From Lentzea sp. NBRC 102530 (GTDB taxonomy: Bacteria > Actinomycetota > Actinomycetes > Mycobacteriales > Pseudonocardiaceae): DNA of 64,000 bases. The position numbers were made by a program, and so were the translations under genes. Within the stretch, counting starts at the first letter, position 1. Every line of letters begins with the position of its first letter. A model generated the notes under the pieces. The model was not told the origin of the DNA and did not search any database. It was given only the letters and a program-made list of their open reading frames with translations. The DNA lies in NCBI RefSeq assembly GCF_030269365.1, contig NZ_BSTF01000026.1, positions 33,096-97,095 of the forward strand, read 5' to 3'. This document shows positions 8,761 through 16,473 of the stretch, one piece after another.

Positions 8761-9398
8761 AACTGGTGCTGGCGTTCCACGGCACTCGGGATGCTCGTGG
8801 GCTTGCGGTTTGTGCTGCCATCGCTGATCGGGTTCAGGCGTCCGTTGATGTGCCCGTGGTCGTTGCTTATGCGGATGTGCTCGAGCCGTCCGTCCGGTCC
8901 GTTGTGGACTCACCTTGCGTTGTGGTGCCGGTGTTCCTGGCGGCCGGGTATCACGTTCGGGTGGACATCCCGGAGCAGATCGGTGGACGACCGGGCGTGC
9001 TGGTGACTCCGCCGCTGGGGCTCGACGCGGTGCCGGCCGTGCGGGATCGGTTGGTGGAGGCCGGGGTTCGGCCAGGGGACGCGGTGGTGCTGGGGGCGGC
9101 CGGTTCCTCGGACGCGTGGGCCTTGGAGACCGTGCGGGTGGCGGCGGAGGCGGTCGGGGCCAGCGCGGTGGGGTACGTGTCCACCGCTTCGCCCCGGATC
9201 GCCGACGTGGTGGCGGGGCTGCGTGGACGGGTGGTCGTCGCATCGTGGTTGCTGGCGCCAGGGGTGTTCCACTCGGCGCTGGTCGCGAGCGGGGCGGACG
9301 TGGTCTCGGCGCCCGTCGGAGACCATCCTCTGGTGGTCGCGGCGTTGGTGCGGAGGTACCGGTCGGCGGTCGCGTCCCGTCTGGCACGAGTGGTCTGA
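8757..9398 (+). CDS. Sirohydrochlorin chelatase, CbiX/SirB family
   Basis: Inserts a metal, here presumably iron for siroheme, into sirohydrochlorin. The 213-residue protein starts MKLVLAFHGTRDARGLAV, in which the family metal-binding His follows the first strand. It carries the two-halved chelatase fold with VVPVFLAAGYHVRVDIP, containing the second conserved His, in the first half. ATG 8757 is chosen for the 4-base overlap with the upstream stop. It closes the nitrite/siroheme operon and is followed by a hairpin. A cobalt chelatase for B12 is possible in this family; the neighbours favour siroheme. Confidence 0.9.
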   Translation: MKLVLAFHGTRDARGLAVCAAIADRVQASVDVPVVVAYADVLEPSVRSVVDSPCVVVPVFLAAGYHVRVDIPEQIGGRPGVLVTPPLGLDAVPAVRDRLVEAGVRPGDAVVLGAAGSSDAWALETVRVAAEAVGASAVGYVSTASPRIADVVAGLRGRVVVASWLLAPGVFHSALVASGADVVSAPVGDHPLVVAALVRRYRSAVASRLARVV

Positions 9399-9438
9399 CA
9401 ACCCTGGCTCGTGCCGGCGATCGTCCTGGAGTGTCAGA

Positions 9439-9464
9439 CCCCGCGAGTACGTTGGGTCGCGGGG
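9439..9464. terminator. Hairpin between converging genes
   Basis: An 8-bp perfect stem (CCCCGCGA / TCGCGGGG) with a 10-base loop lies 40 bp after the chelatase stop and 35 bp before the converging stop at 9500. No U-tract follows, as is common in actinobacteria. Likely a bidirectional terminator. Confidence 0.55.
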
Positions 9465-9499
9465 GATCCCTGCGTCAAGGGGACCCCTGCGTCAGCCTG

Positions 9500-9823
9500 C
9501 TACCAGAGGCCGGTGGGCTCTGCGTCTTCCTTGCGGGCCTTCTCCCAGCGGTACTCGCGGAGGTTGACCTTGCCGTCCAGGTTCGGCACGCCCTCCTCGT
9601 GCAGGAGCTGGAGTTGCGTCTCGCGCAGGTGCGGGGCGCAGGTGCCGTCGGCCTTCAGGACTCGTTGCCACGGGAGGTCGTGGCCGTCCTCGTTCAGGAT
9701 GCGGCCCACCAGGCGGGGGGACGGGGCCTTCGCGAGATCTGAGATGTCACCGTAGGTGGCCACGCGTCCGCGGGGAATGGCTTTGATCAGGTCGCGGACT
9801 CGCTCGTGGATCTCTTCGTCCAT
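9500..9823 (-). CDS. Alkyltransferase-like protein (MGMT-family DNA-binding, no catalytic cysteine)
   Basis: A 107-residue protein with the MGMT DNA-binding fold: VRDLIKAIPRGRVATYGDISDLA, the arginine-finger helix PRLVGRILN, and PWQRVLKADG. Active alkylguanine transferases have PCHRV, but here the nucleophilic Cys is Trp. That is the hallmark of ATL proteins, which recognise O6-alkylguanine and pass lesions to nucleotide excision repair. It lies 13 bp downstream of the hydrolase at 9837-10829 on the same strand and may be co-transcribed with the P450-hydrolase pair, although the second copy of that cassette lacks it. Confidence 0.85.
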   Translation of the reverse strand: MDEEIHERVRDLIKAIPRGRVATYGDISDLAKAPSPRLVGRILNEDGHDLPWQRVLKADGTCAPHLRETQLQLLHEEGVPNLDGKVNLREYRWEKARKEDAEPTGLW

Positions 9824-9836
9824 GCCGTGAGTCTAG

Positions 9837-10829
9837 CTAGATGGTCCTCGCCCAGTCGGCTACTGCCTGGTGGTAGTCGGGGGCGTTCGGGGCGTAGTTG
9901 ATGGAGTGGCCGTAGCCGTTGAGGACGAACGTGTCGAGGCGTGGGGCGGCGGGGAAGAACGGTGCCTCGTCTGCTTCGAGGGCTGCGGCGGAGGAGCAGT
10001 CGCTGCCCATCAGGGGGACCCCCGCGCTGCAGAAGTGGGTGTCGTCGCCCACCACCAGGAAGACCGGGACGGTGATCCGACGGCTGATCGGGATGATCAC
10101 CGTGTTGAGGAGGATCGTGTCGACGGCTTCCGTTGCGGCGAAGACGGTTTTGGTGCTCTCGTCGAAGTTGATCGCGCCCTCGATCAGCGGGCCCGGTTTG
10201 TGGAACGCGCCGTAGCGGGTGTTGGGGGCCGTGGTGAGGTAGCCGAGGTCCAGGCCCGCCGGGATCATGCCGGCCAGCACTGGGACGACGGTGATGTAGT
10301 TCATCTTGTGCGTGAAGCCTGTGACGAGGACGCCGTCCACGTCCTGGTGGGTGCCTGCCTCGATCATCGCCATCGCCGAGCCGATGGAGTGGCCCGCGAT
10401 GATGACCTTGGAGAAGCGGGGCTTCAGGGTGGAGATCACCTGATGGGCCGCGCTCGCCTGGGTGGAGGCGGTGACCAGGGCGCTGAGGGGCTTCGAGCTC
10501 TTGCCGGTGCCCAGGCGGTCCAGTGCGAGGGTGGCGAAGCCCGCCCTGTTCTGAGACTGGGTGTAGGAGTGGGTCTGGGGCTCGAAGCCCACGTTCCAGT
10601 AGGTGCGGTCGTAGGTGCCGCCGGGGATCAGGACCTGGACCGTGGTCGCGCCCGCGGGGGTGCAGAGGGTGCCCGCGATGGTTTCCTGGCTGGTGATCAG
10701 CGGGGTCAGGCCCACCCGGACCGGGTAGGTGACCTCCTGGCACGTGGTGGCGGCCGTGGCCGGGGTGGTGGGGGCTAACAGAGTTCCGGCGGCGAGCAGC
10801 GCGGTGGCGCAGAGCCTGCGGAAACGCAT
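9837..10829 (-). CDS. Secreted alpha/beta hydrolase, cassette copy 1
   Basis: A 330-residue exported protein. ATG 10829 is chosen because it starts a clear signal peptide (MRFRRLCATALLAAGTLLAP, cleavage after ATA) and matches the start of its paralogue at 16455. The fold shows LIPGGTYDRTYW (oxyanion region), nucleophile elbow GHSIGS, and a C-terminal GYGHSINY carrying the probable catalytic His. Cysteines at the mature N-terminus and in FCSAG...DCSSA suggest disulfides. The substrate is unknown; esterase or lipase-like activity is the family expectation. It lies 74 bp downstream of the P450 gene on the same strand, separated by tandem repeats of that gene's 3' end. Confidence 0.85.
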   Translation of the reverse strand: MRFRRLCATALLAAGTLLAPTTPATAATTCQEVTYPVRVGLTPLITSQETIAGTLCTPAGATTVQVLIPGGTYDRTYWNVGFEPQTHSYTQSQNRAGFATLALDRLGTGKSSKPLSALVTASTQASAAHQVISTLKPRFSKVIIAGHSIGSAMAMIEAGTHQDVDGVLVTGFTHKMNYITVVPVLAGMIPAGLDLGYLTTAPNTRYGAFHKPGPLIEGAINFDESTKTVFAATEAVDTILLNTVIIPISRRITVPVFLVVGDDTHFCSAGVPLMGSDCSSAAALEADEAPFFPAAPRLDTFVLNGYGHSINYAPNAPDYHQAVADWARTI

Positions 10830-10839
10830 GGGGGACCTT

Positions 10840-10942
10840 CCAGACTGGGGTGGAGGAACGGCCTCGTCGAGAAGCCGGTCTGGTGCGGAGGGGACGGCCT
10901 TCGTCACGAGGCCGGTCTGGTGCGGGGGACGACCTTCATCAG
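10840..10942 (-). repeat. Three imperfect ~35-bp tandem copies of the P450 3' end
   Basis: Read leftward, the last codons of the P450 (KVVPRTRPAS and stop) are followed by two further imperfect copies of the same ~35-37 bp, at about 10871-10906 and 10840-10870, filling the gap before the hydrolase. The second cassette copy has only 18 bp there and lacks the repeats. Confidence 0.75.
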
Positions 10943-12226
10943 GAGGCCGGTGGGGTACGGGGCCGAGGTGAACCTGACCTTCGCCTGGCGGGTGGGGAGC
11001 AGGCGCCACCTCGAGGCGATGGTGGCCAGGGTGATGATCAGTTCTGTCCGGGCGAAGGTGTTGCCCAGGCACTGGCGGGTGCCGCCGCCGAACGGGACGT
11101 AGGCGCCTCGGGGGAGCGACGAGGTGAAGGCCGGGGTCCAGCGGTCCGGGTCGAAGAGGGCCGGGCGCGGGAAGTAGCGCTCGTCGTGGTGCAGGGCGTG
11201 CGGGCTGATGATCACCTCGGCGCCCTCGGGGAGGGTGACGTCACCCAGCCGCACCTCGGTGAGGGTGCGGCGCATGACGAACCAGATCGGGTACTTGCGC
11301 AGCGTTTCGTGGACCACCGAAGTGGTGTAGGGCAAGGAGGTCAGGTCTGCGTACGTCGGCTGGCGGGTGCCCAGCACCTCGTCGAGTTCGGCGTGCAGGC
11401 GGCGTTCCACGTCCGGGTTGACCGACACCTCGTAGAGCGCCCAGGCCAGGGCTATCGCCGTGGTCTCGATGCCCGCGGTCAACAGGGTCAGGACCTCGTC
11501 GTAGGCCTGGTCGTCCGTCATGCGGGCGCCGTCGTCCTCGGCGAGCAGGATCATCGAGAGGACGTCGCCGTGGTCGGTCGCGTCGGCGCGCCAGCTCTCG
11601 ATCACCTGCAGCACAACGGATCTCATCCGGGCGATGGCCGCGTCGAACTCGCGGTTGCCCGGGAGCGGGAGCTTCTCGACGAACGTCGGGGTCAGCGCCC
11701 TGATCATGCCCTGCTGGATGATCGTGAAGACGGACCGGCGGACCTCCTCGACGGCGTGGCGCCCGATCGCCGAGGAGAAGAGGGTTTCGCCGACGACGGT
11801 GACCGCGAGCTCCTGCATGTCGTCCTCGATGACGCGGATCTCGCCCGGTTCCCACCGCGCAGCCAGCGAAGTAGCAGCACGAGCCATTGTCGAGGCATAC
11901 GCTTCAATCCGTTCGCGATGGAACGCCGGCTGCATCATCCGGCGCTGGCGCAGGTGGTGTTCGCCGTTCGACAGCAGCAGACCCGTTCCCAGGTACGGCT
12001 GGAACTTGTCGAACATGGCGCCTTTTCGAAACTTCGATCCTTGCGACACAAGCACTTCGTGGGTCAGCGCAGGGCTGGTCACGAAGTGCGCGCGCAGTGG
12101 GCCGAGGTCGAGACGCACCACGTCACCGTGTTCGTGCAGCGCGTCGGTGAACTTGGCGCGCCGGGCGAGCATCGCCGGGGTGTGTCCGAGCAACGGCCAG
12201 CGGTGGGGAGCCACCGGGACTGGCAT
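10904..12226 (-). CDS. Cytochrome P450, cassette copy 1
   Basis: A 440-residue soluble haem monooxygenase. ATG 12226 is chosen because AGGAG lies 5 bases upstream and the protein (MPVPVAPHRWPLLGHTPAML) then aligns with the paralogue at 16474-17787. Motifs: I-helix AGIETTAIALAW, K-helix ETLRKYP (ExxR), and haem loop FGGGTRQCLGNTFAR with the axial Cys. All catalytic features are intact. The substrate is unknown; the proline-rich N-terminus and AGxET helix resemble bacterial P450s of secondary metabolism. Compared with the paralogue, the C-terminus is extended by TRPAS, generated by the tandem repeat. No ferredoxin or reductase gene is adjacent. It is divergently transcribed from the DUF574 methyltransferase across a 181-bp region. 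Confidence 0.93.
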   Translation of the reverse strand: MPVPVAPHRWPLLGHTPAMLARRAKFTDALHEHGDVVRLDLGPLRAHFVTSPALTHEVLVSQGSKFRKGAMFDKFQPYLGTGLLLSNGEHHLRQRRMMQPAFHRERIEAYASTMARAATSLAARWEPGEIRVIEDDMQELAVTVVGETLFSSAIGRHAVEEVRRSVFTIIQQGMIRALTPTFVEKLPLPGNREFDAAIARMRSVVLQVIESWRADATDHGDVLSMILLAEDDGARMTDDQAYDEVLTLLTAGIETTAIALAWALYEVSVNPDVERRLHAELDEVLGTRQPTYADLTSLPYTTSVVHETLRKYPIWFVMRRTLTEVRLGDVTLPEGAEVIISPHALHHDERYFPRPALFDPDRWTPAFTSSLPRGAYVPFGGGTRQCLGNTFARTELIITLATIASRWRLLPTRQAKVRFTSAPYPTGLLMKVVPRTRPAS

Positions 12227-12264
12227 CCGGACTCCTGCGGAGTTGGGCCGAATGGGGACGGACC

Positions 12265-12310
12265 ACCCTAGGAGCCGTTTGGACGAGGACGACAGTGCCT
12301 GATCGGGTGG
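12265..12310. promoter_or_regulatory. Divergent regulatory block conserved in both cassettes (copy 1)
   Basis: On the minus strand, TAGGGT (12270-12265) is a candidate P450 -10 box, 38 bases before the ATG. Exactly 20 bases separate it from a 20-base block at 12291-12310 (GACAGTGCCTGATCGGGTGG). The same hexamer, the same 20-base spacing and a block differing at one position occur at 17823-17868. Such conservation in non-coding DNA of an old duplication suggests a shared operator or activator site. Confidence 0.6.
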
Positions 12311-12407
12311 TTCCACCATCACTCGGATGGTTCAGTGCACGGGCCGCGCGGGTGGCTACAGTCGTGCGTCTTCCCCGGACAGCCACGAAACCGAAGAGGT
12401 GTTCCCC

Positions 12408-13226
12408 GTGGCAGAGGCCCAGAACTGGGTTCCGCAAGGCATCGACACGACCGTCCCGAGCATGGCCCGCGTCTACGACTACATCCTCGGCGGCGCCCAC
12501 AACTTCGCCGCCGACCGGCAGGTCGGGTCCCAGATCGAGAAGCTGGTCCCCGGACTGCAGAACGTCGCCAGGCTCAACCGCCGGTTCCTCGGCCGGGCGG
12601 TGAACTTCCTGATGGACCAAGGGATTCGGCAGTTCCTCGACATCGGCTCGGGCATCCCGACCGTCGCGAACGTGCACGAGGTCGCGCAGAACCGGGACCC
12701 GGACGCGCGCGTCGTCTACGTCGACAAGGACCCGGTCGCCTACGCGCACAGCCAGTTGTTGTTGGCTGACAACGAAAACGCTGCAGTCGTGCAGGCCGAC
12801 ATGCGCGATCCGGAGGCCGTGCTGGGCAGTCCCGAGGTGGGCAGGCTGCTCCGCCTCGACGAACCGGTCGGGCTGTTGCTGCTGCTCATGCTGCACTGGG
12901 TGCCCGACGAGGACGGCCCCGAGAAGCTCGTCGCCCACTACCGCGACGCCCTGCCCGCCGGCAGCTTCGTCGTGATGACGCACGTCGCCAAGGACCAGAT
13001 CGACGAGAACGTCGACCAGGCCGCCGCGGTCGTGAACCAGAGCAGGTCGGCCGACCGGATGCACATGCGGACGCACGCGCAGGTCAGCATGTTGTTCGAC
13101 GGGTTTTCCCTGGTGGAGCCCGGTCTCGTCGGCTGCGGCGAGTGGCGTCCCGACGGGCCTGGCGACTTCGCTGACGAGGCGTCGATGAACATGTTCTTGT
13201 ACGCTGGGGTCGGTCGTAAGGACTGA
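12408..13226 (+). CDS. SAM-dependent methyltransferase, DUF574 family (PF04672), cassette copy 1
   Basis: A 272-residue soluble protein. GTG 12408 is chosen by alignment with the paralogue at 17953; both begin with a short tail, then QNWxPQ and the family hallmark ARVYDYILGGAHNFAADR. The SAM-binding loop is FLDIGSGIPT and the acidic end of strand 2 is VVYVDKDPVAYAH; QADMRDPE follows. DUF574 is an actinobacterial family annotated as SAM-dependent methyltransferase whose substrates are largely unknown. It lies 102 bp upstream of the GGDEF-EAL gene on the same strand and divergent from the P450, so it could modify a P450 product or signal within the cassette. That role is inference. Confidence 0.9.
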   Translation: MAEAQNWVPQGIDTTVPSMARVYDYILGGAHNFAADRQVGSQIEKLVPGLQNVARLNRRFLGRAVNFLMDQGIRQFLDIGSGIPTVANVHEVAQNRDPDARVVYVDKDPVAYAHSQLLLADNENAAVVQADMRDPEAVLGSPEVGRLLRLDEPVGLLLLLMLHWVPDEDGPEKLVAHYRDALPAGSFVVMTHVAKDQIDENVDQAAAVVNQSRSADRMHMRTHAQVSMLFDGFSLVEPGLVGCGEWRPDGPGDFADEASMNMFLYAGVGRKD

Positions 13227-13285
13227 AACCACGCTGTAGTGTCGGAGGATCACACGGTTGGCGCAATGGGCGCCGACTGCCGGTA

Positions 13286-13293
13286 GGTAAACT
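13286..13293 (+). promoter_or_regulatory. GGTAAACT element before GGDEF-EAL gene 1
   Basis: GGTAAACT lies 35 bases before the ATG at 13329. The identical octamer is 36 bases before the paralogue's ATG at 18874. It could be a TAAACT -10 box. No convincing -35 box was found in either copy. Confidence 0.45.
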
Positions 13294-13328
13294 CCCGGAC
13301 ACTCTCCAACCCATACAGGGCAACGGGA

Positions 13329-15416
13329 ATGACGAAACCAAGCCGAAGACCCGATGCCGCTCCACCCACGGACACCGCCGCCGTCCGCGCGCGAGAAGCC
13401 TTGTCGCGCAAGTGGAGCTACCTGCTCAGCAGCGTCGTTGTGGTCGCGCTGAGCAGAGATGAGCTGGACGCCGCACTGGGCGCTCAGCTCGATGCACTGT
13501 GCGCGGCGCTGCACCGCGAACCGTTCGACCCTGCTCCGTTCGAGGAGGTGGGCGAGCGGCTCGTCGCTCTCGGCTACGTCAACGAGCCCGGGCTGAAACG
13601 CACGGTCGACGTGCTCGGCAAGGGATTGCTGGCGTTGCCGGAGTTCCAGGCGAGCGACCAGCACACGGTCCGCGTCGTCGGCGGCGTCGGAGCGCTGACG
13701 TGCGGGTTCACCGCGGCGAGGGCACGGTCGATCCTGGACCAGCAGGAGAGCATGCAACGCTCGCTGCTCAAGGCCGCCCACGACGCGCAACGGGACCGGC
13801 GCCAGAGCGAGGCGAAGTTCGAGGGCATCGCGTCCTCGTCCACCAACGGAGTCCTGATCGTCGGCCTCGACGGCAGGCTGGCCTGGGGCAACGAGTCCTT
13901 CGGCGTGATCATCGGACGTCAGCCCGAACCGGGCACCCGTCTCGTCGAACTCATCGCGCCGACCTCCATCGTCGTGTTCCGCGAGATGATGGAACGCGTC
14001 CTCGGCGAGCGCGGCGAGTTCGAACGCGAACCGATGCAACTCGTGCGCGGCGACGGCGAATTCGCCAAGGTCACGCTCACGGCGTCGTTGCTGCGCGACG
14101 ACGAGGGCAAGCCCAGCCACGTCCTCGTCATGGCCGACGACGACACGGAACTCGCGCTGCTGCAAGGGGAACTGCGCCGGCAGTCGCTGCACGACGTGCT
14201 GACGGGCCTGCCGAACAGGCAGTTCTTCACGACCCACCTGGAAACCGCGCTGCGCCGCGCCGACCCCGCGCTCGGCGTGACGATCTTCCACCTCGACCTC
14301 GACGCGTTCGGCCTGGTGTGCAACAGCCTCGGCGCACGGGTCGGCGAACACCTGCTCCAGCACGTCGCCCGCCGGCTGCGCGCGGTGATGTCCACCGAGA
14401 AGTCCATGGTCGCGCGGTTCGACGGCGACGAGTTCGGCATCCTCGTGGAGAACACCCCGCAGACGCCGGACATCGCGACCACGATGGCCGCCATCAACGC
14501 CGACCTCGGCGAACCGACCTATGTGGACGACCACGGCCTGGCGGTGTCGGTGAGCGCGGGCGTCGTGCACAAGCCGTCACCCGAGGTCGACCCGGTCGAA
14601 CTGCTGCGCACCGCCGACCTGGCGCTGCGGCAGGCCAAGCGAGACCGGCGCGGCCAGTGGGAGTTGTTCCACACCAACGAGGACTCGGCCGGACGCCGGG
14701 ACGCCGCCCTGGCCGTCGTCATGCCGGGCGCCTGGGAGCAGGGCGACATCGGCGTCGTCTACCAGCCCGTCCGCGAACTGGCGACGGGCGCGCTGGCCGG
14801 TGTGGAAGCGTTGCTGCACTGGGATCTCAGCGACCGGTGCGCGGCGCTCGCCGACGAGAGCGGCCTCATCCTGCCGATGGGCGAGTGGCTGATCCGCATC
14901 GCCGCGGGCCAGGCCCAGTGGTGGCGTCAGCGCGGCGAACTCGACCAGCAGTTCGGCGTGCGGCTCACGCACCACCAGGCCACCGACGCCGACCTGGTGT
15001 CACGGGTGGCGAAGGTGCTGGAGGAGACCGGGATGCCCGGCGAACGCCTCACGCTCACCATGCCCGTCGGCGTGCTGGGCGTGGCCGACGCGGCAGACAA
15101 CCTCGGCACCCTCGCGGACATGGGCGTGCGGATCGCGCTCGACGACTTCGGGCTCGGGCCGCGCGACCTGGTGTGGCTCACGGACCTGCCGATCGTGTCC
15201 GTGCTCGTGCCGAAGGACCTGGTGCGCCGCCAGGACCCGCGCTCCACGGCGTTGATCCAGGCCGTGCACGACGTCGGCGTGAACCTGTGCGTCGACGGCA
15301 TCGAGAACGCCGAGCAGGCCGAGTGGTGGCAGGCAGAAGGGGCCGACCTCGCGATCGGCCCCCACTTCGGCTCGCCCAAGGACGCGGGCGAGTTCCTGCG
15401 CACGCTGCGGGACTAG
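13329..15416 (+). CDS. PAS-GGDEF-EAL signalling protein with degenerate catalytic domains, cassette copy 1
   Basis: A 695-residue cytoplasmic protein: about 150 residues of helical N-terminal domain (ARxALSRKWSYLL...), a PAS domain (SSTNGVLIVGLDGRLAWGNE), a GGDEF domain from about 285, and an EAL domain from about 475. The GGDEF motif reads DGDEF (365-369). The substrate-binding stretch is FGLVCNSLGARVGEHLL, so the Asn and Asp that contact guanine in cyclases are Cys and Glu. EAL (493-495) is present, but the usual Asn strand reads VRLTHHQ, the TE glutamate is replaced (LTMPVG), and the final QGY is gone; DDFG remains. By family knowledge it is probably a c-di-GMP/GTP sensor rather than an enzyme. 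It follows the methyltransferase and ends at a strong hairpin. Confidence 0.88.
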   Translation: MTKPSRRPDAAPPTDTAAVRAREALSRKWSYLLSSVVVVALSRDELDAALGAQLDALCAALHREPFDPAPFEEVGERLVALGYVNEPGLKRTVDVLGKGLLALPEFQASDQHTVRVVGGVGALTCGFTAARARSILDQQESMQRSLLKAAHDAQRDRRQSEAKFEGIASSSTNGVLIVGLDGRLAWGNESFGVIIGRQPEPGTRLVELIAPTSIVVFREMMERVLGERGEFEREPMQLVRGDGEFAKVTLTASLLRDDEGKPSHVLVMADDDTELALLQGELRRQSLHDVLTGLPNRQFFTTHLETALRRADPALGVTIFHLDLDAFGLVCNSLGARVGEHLLQHVARRLRAVMSTEKSMVARFDGDEFGILVENTPQTPDIATTMAAINADLGEPTYVDDHGLAVSVSAGVVHKPSPEVDPVELLRTADLALRQAKRDRRGQWELFHTNEDSAGRRDAALAVVMPGAWEQGDIGVVYQPVRELATGALAGVEALLHWDLSDRCAALADESGLILPMGEWLIRIAAGQAQWWRQRGELDQQFGVRLTHHQATDADLVSRVAKVLEETGMPGERLTLTMPVGVLGVADAADNLGTLADMGVRIALDDFGLGPRDLVWLTDLPIVSVLVPKDLVRRQDPRSTALIQAVHDVGVNLCVDGIENAEQAEWWQAEGADLAIGPHFGSPKDAGEFLRTLRD

Positions 15417-15418
15417 GA

Positions 15419-15449
15419 GCTGGGAACGTTGCGCCGCAACGTTCCCAGC
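15419..15449. terminator. Perfect 15-bp palindromic hairpin between the two cassette copies
   Basis: GCTGGGAACGTTGCG (15419-15433) pairs perfectly with 15435-15449. It begins 3 bp after the GGDEF-EAL stop and ends 8 bp before the converging hydrolase stop, so it can act as a bidirectional terminator. It also sits exactly at the boundary of the duplicated units. Confidence 0.85.
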
Positions 15450-15456
15450 CGTCCCG

Positions 15457-16455
15457 CTAGATGCCGCGCTGCCAGGCGACGAGCGCCGCGTGGTACTCGT
15501 CGGCGACCTTCGTGTCGAAGTTGAAGACGTGCCCGTACCCGCTGACGACGAACCCGTCGACGCGCGGAGCCCTGGGGTAGAAGGGCTTCTCCGAACGCAC
15601 CAGCGCGGAGGCCGACGAGCAGTCGGCGCCGAGCGGCGGCGTGCCGCAGAAGTAGTCGTCAGAGGTCTGCATGGTCATGACCGGCACGTCGATGAGCGCG
15701 CTGACCGGCAGCACCAGGTTCGACATCAGCGCGGTGGTGACGAACTCGCCGGCCGACACGACGTCCTTGTTCGCCTCGTCCCAGGCGTTCACGGCGGTGT
15801 TCTCCGGGCCGGGCGCGTGGAACATGCGGTACCGGCTACCGGCGACCGTCGTCAGGTAGCCGACGTCGAGACCGCGCAGCGAGAGCTTCGCGTCGAGCAG
15901 TGCGGGAACGAGGTTCGTCAGCGCGGGAACGGCGCGGACGTAGTCCCACTGGTGCGTCATGCCGGTGATCAGGACGCCGTCGACGTCCTTGTAGGTGCCC
16001 GCCTCCGCCATCGCGATGGCCGAGCCGATGGAGTGGCCGCCGACGAGGACCTTGGTGAACCGGGGCCGCAGCTTCTCGATGACCTGGTGCACGGCCTGGG
16101 CCTGGTTCGGCACGTCGACCAGGATGCTCAACGGCTTCGTGGACTTGCCGGACCCGATGCGGTCGACGGCCATCGTGGCGACGCCCGCGCTGTTCATCGC
16201 GCGCACGACCGACCGCTTGTCGCCGTCGACCGGGATGTCCCAGTAGCCGCTCGTGTACGTGCCGCCGGGAACGAGCACCTGCAGGGTCTTCGCGCCCTGG
16301 GGCACGCACAGACGGCCGTACATCGTCTGCTTGACGAGTCCGAACTGAACGGGTGTGTAGACGTCCTCACAGGTCGTCTGGGCGGCGTTCGCCGGCGTGG
16401 AGACCGGTATGAACGCAGCCAGCAGCACGGCGGCACAAAGCCGACGGAAACGCAT
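15457..16455 (-). CDS. Secreted alpha/beta hydrolase, cassette copy 2
   Basis: A 332-residue exported paralogue of the hydrolase at 9837-10829. The signal peptide is MRFRRLCAAVLLAAFIPVST with cleavage near ANA, and a pair of cysteines lies near the mature start. VPGGTYTSGYWDIP supplies the oxyanion region, GHSIGS the nucleophile, and SGYGHVFNFD the probable catalytic His. FCGTPPLGADCSSA keeps the second cysteine pair. It lies 18 bp after the P450 stop on the same strand and is probably co-transcribed. Substrate unknown. The two copies are clearly diverged but alignable end to end, so the duplication is not recent. Confidence 0.85.
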   Translation of the reverse strand: MRFRRLCAAVLLAAFIPVSTPANAAQTTCEDVYTPVQFGLVKQTMYGRLCVPQGAKTLQVLVPGGTYTSGYWDIPVDGDKRSVVRAMNSAGVATMAVDRIGSGKSTKPLSILVDVPNQAQAVHQVIEKLRPRFTKVLVGGHSIGSAIAMAEAGTYKDVDGVLITGMTHQWDYVRAVPALTNLVPALLDAKLSLRGLDVGYLTTVAGSRYRMFHAPGPENTAVNAWDEANKDVVSAGEFVTTALMSNLVLPVSALIDVPVMTMQTSDDYFCGTPPLGADCSSASALVRSEKPFYPRAPRVDGFVVSGYGHVFNFDTKVADEYHAALVAWQRGI

Positions 16456-16473
16456 GGGGGGACAACCTTCCAG

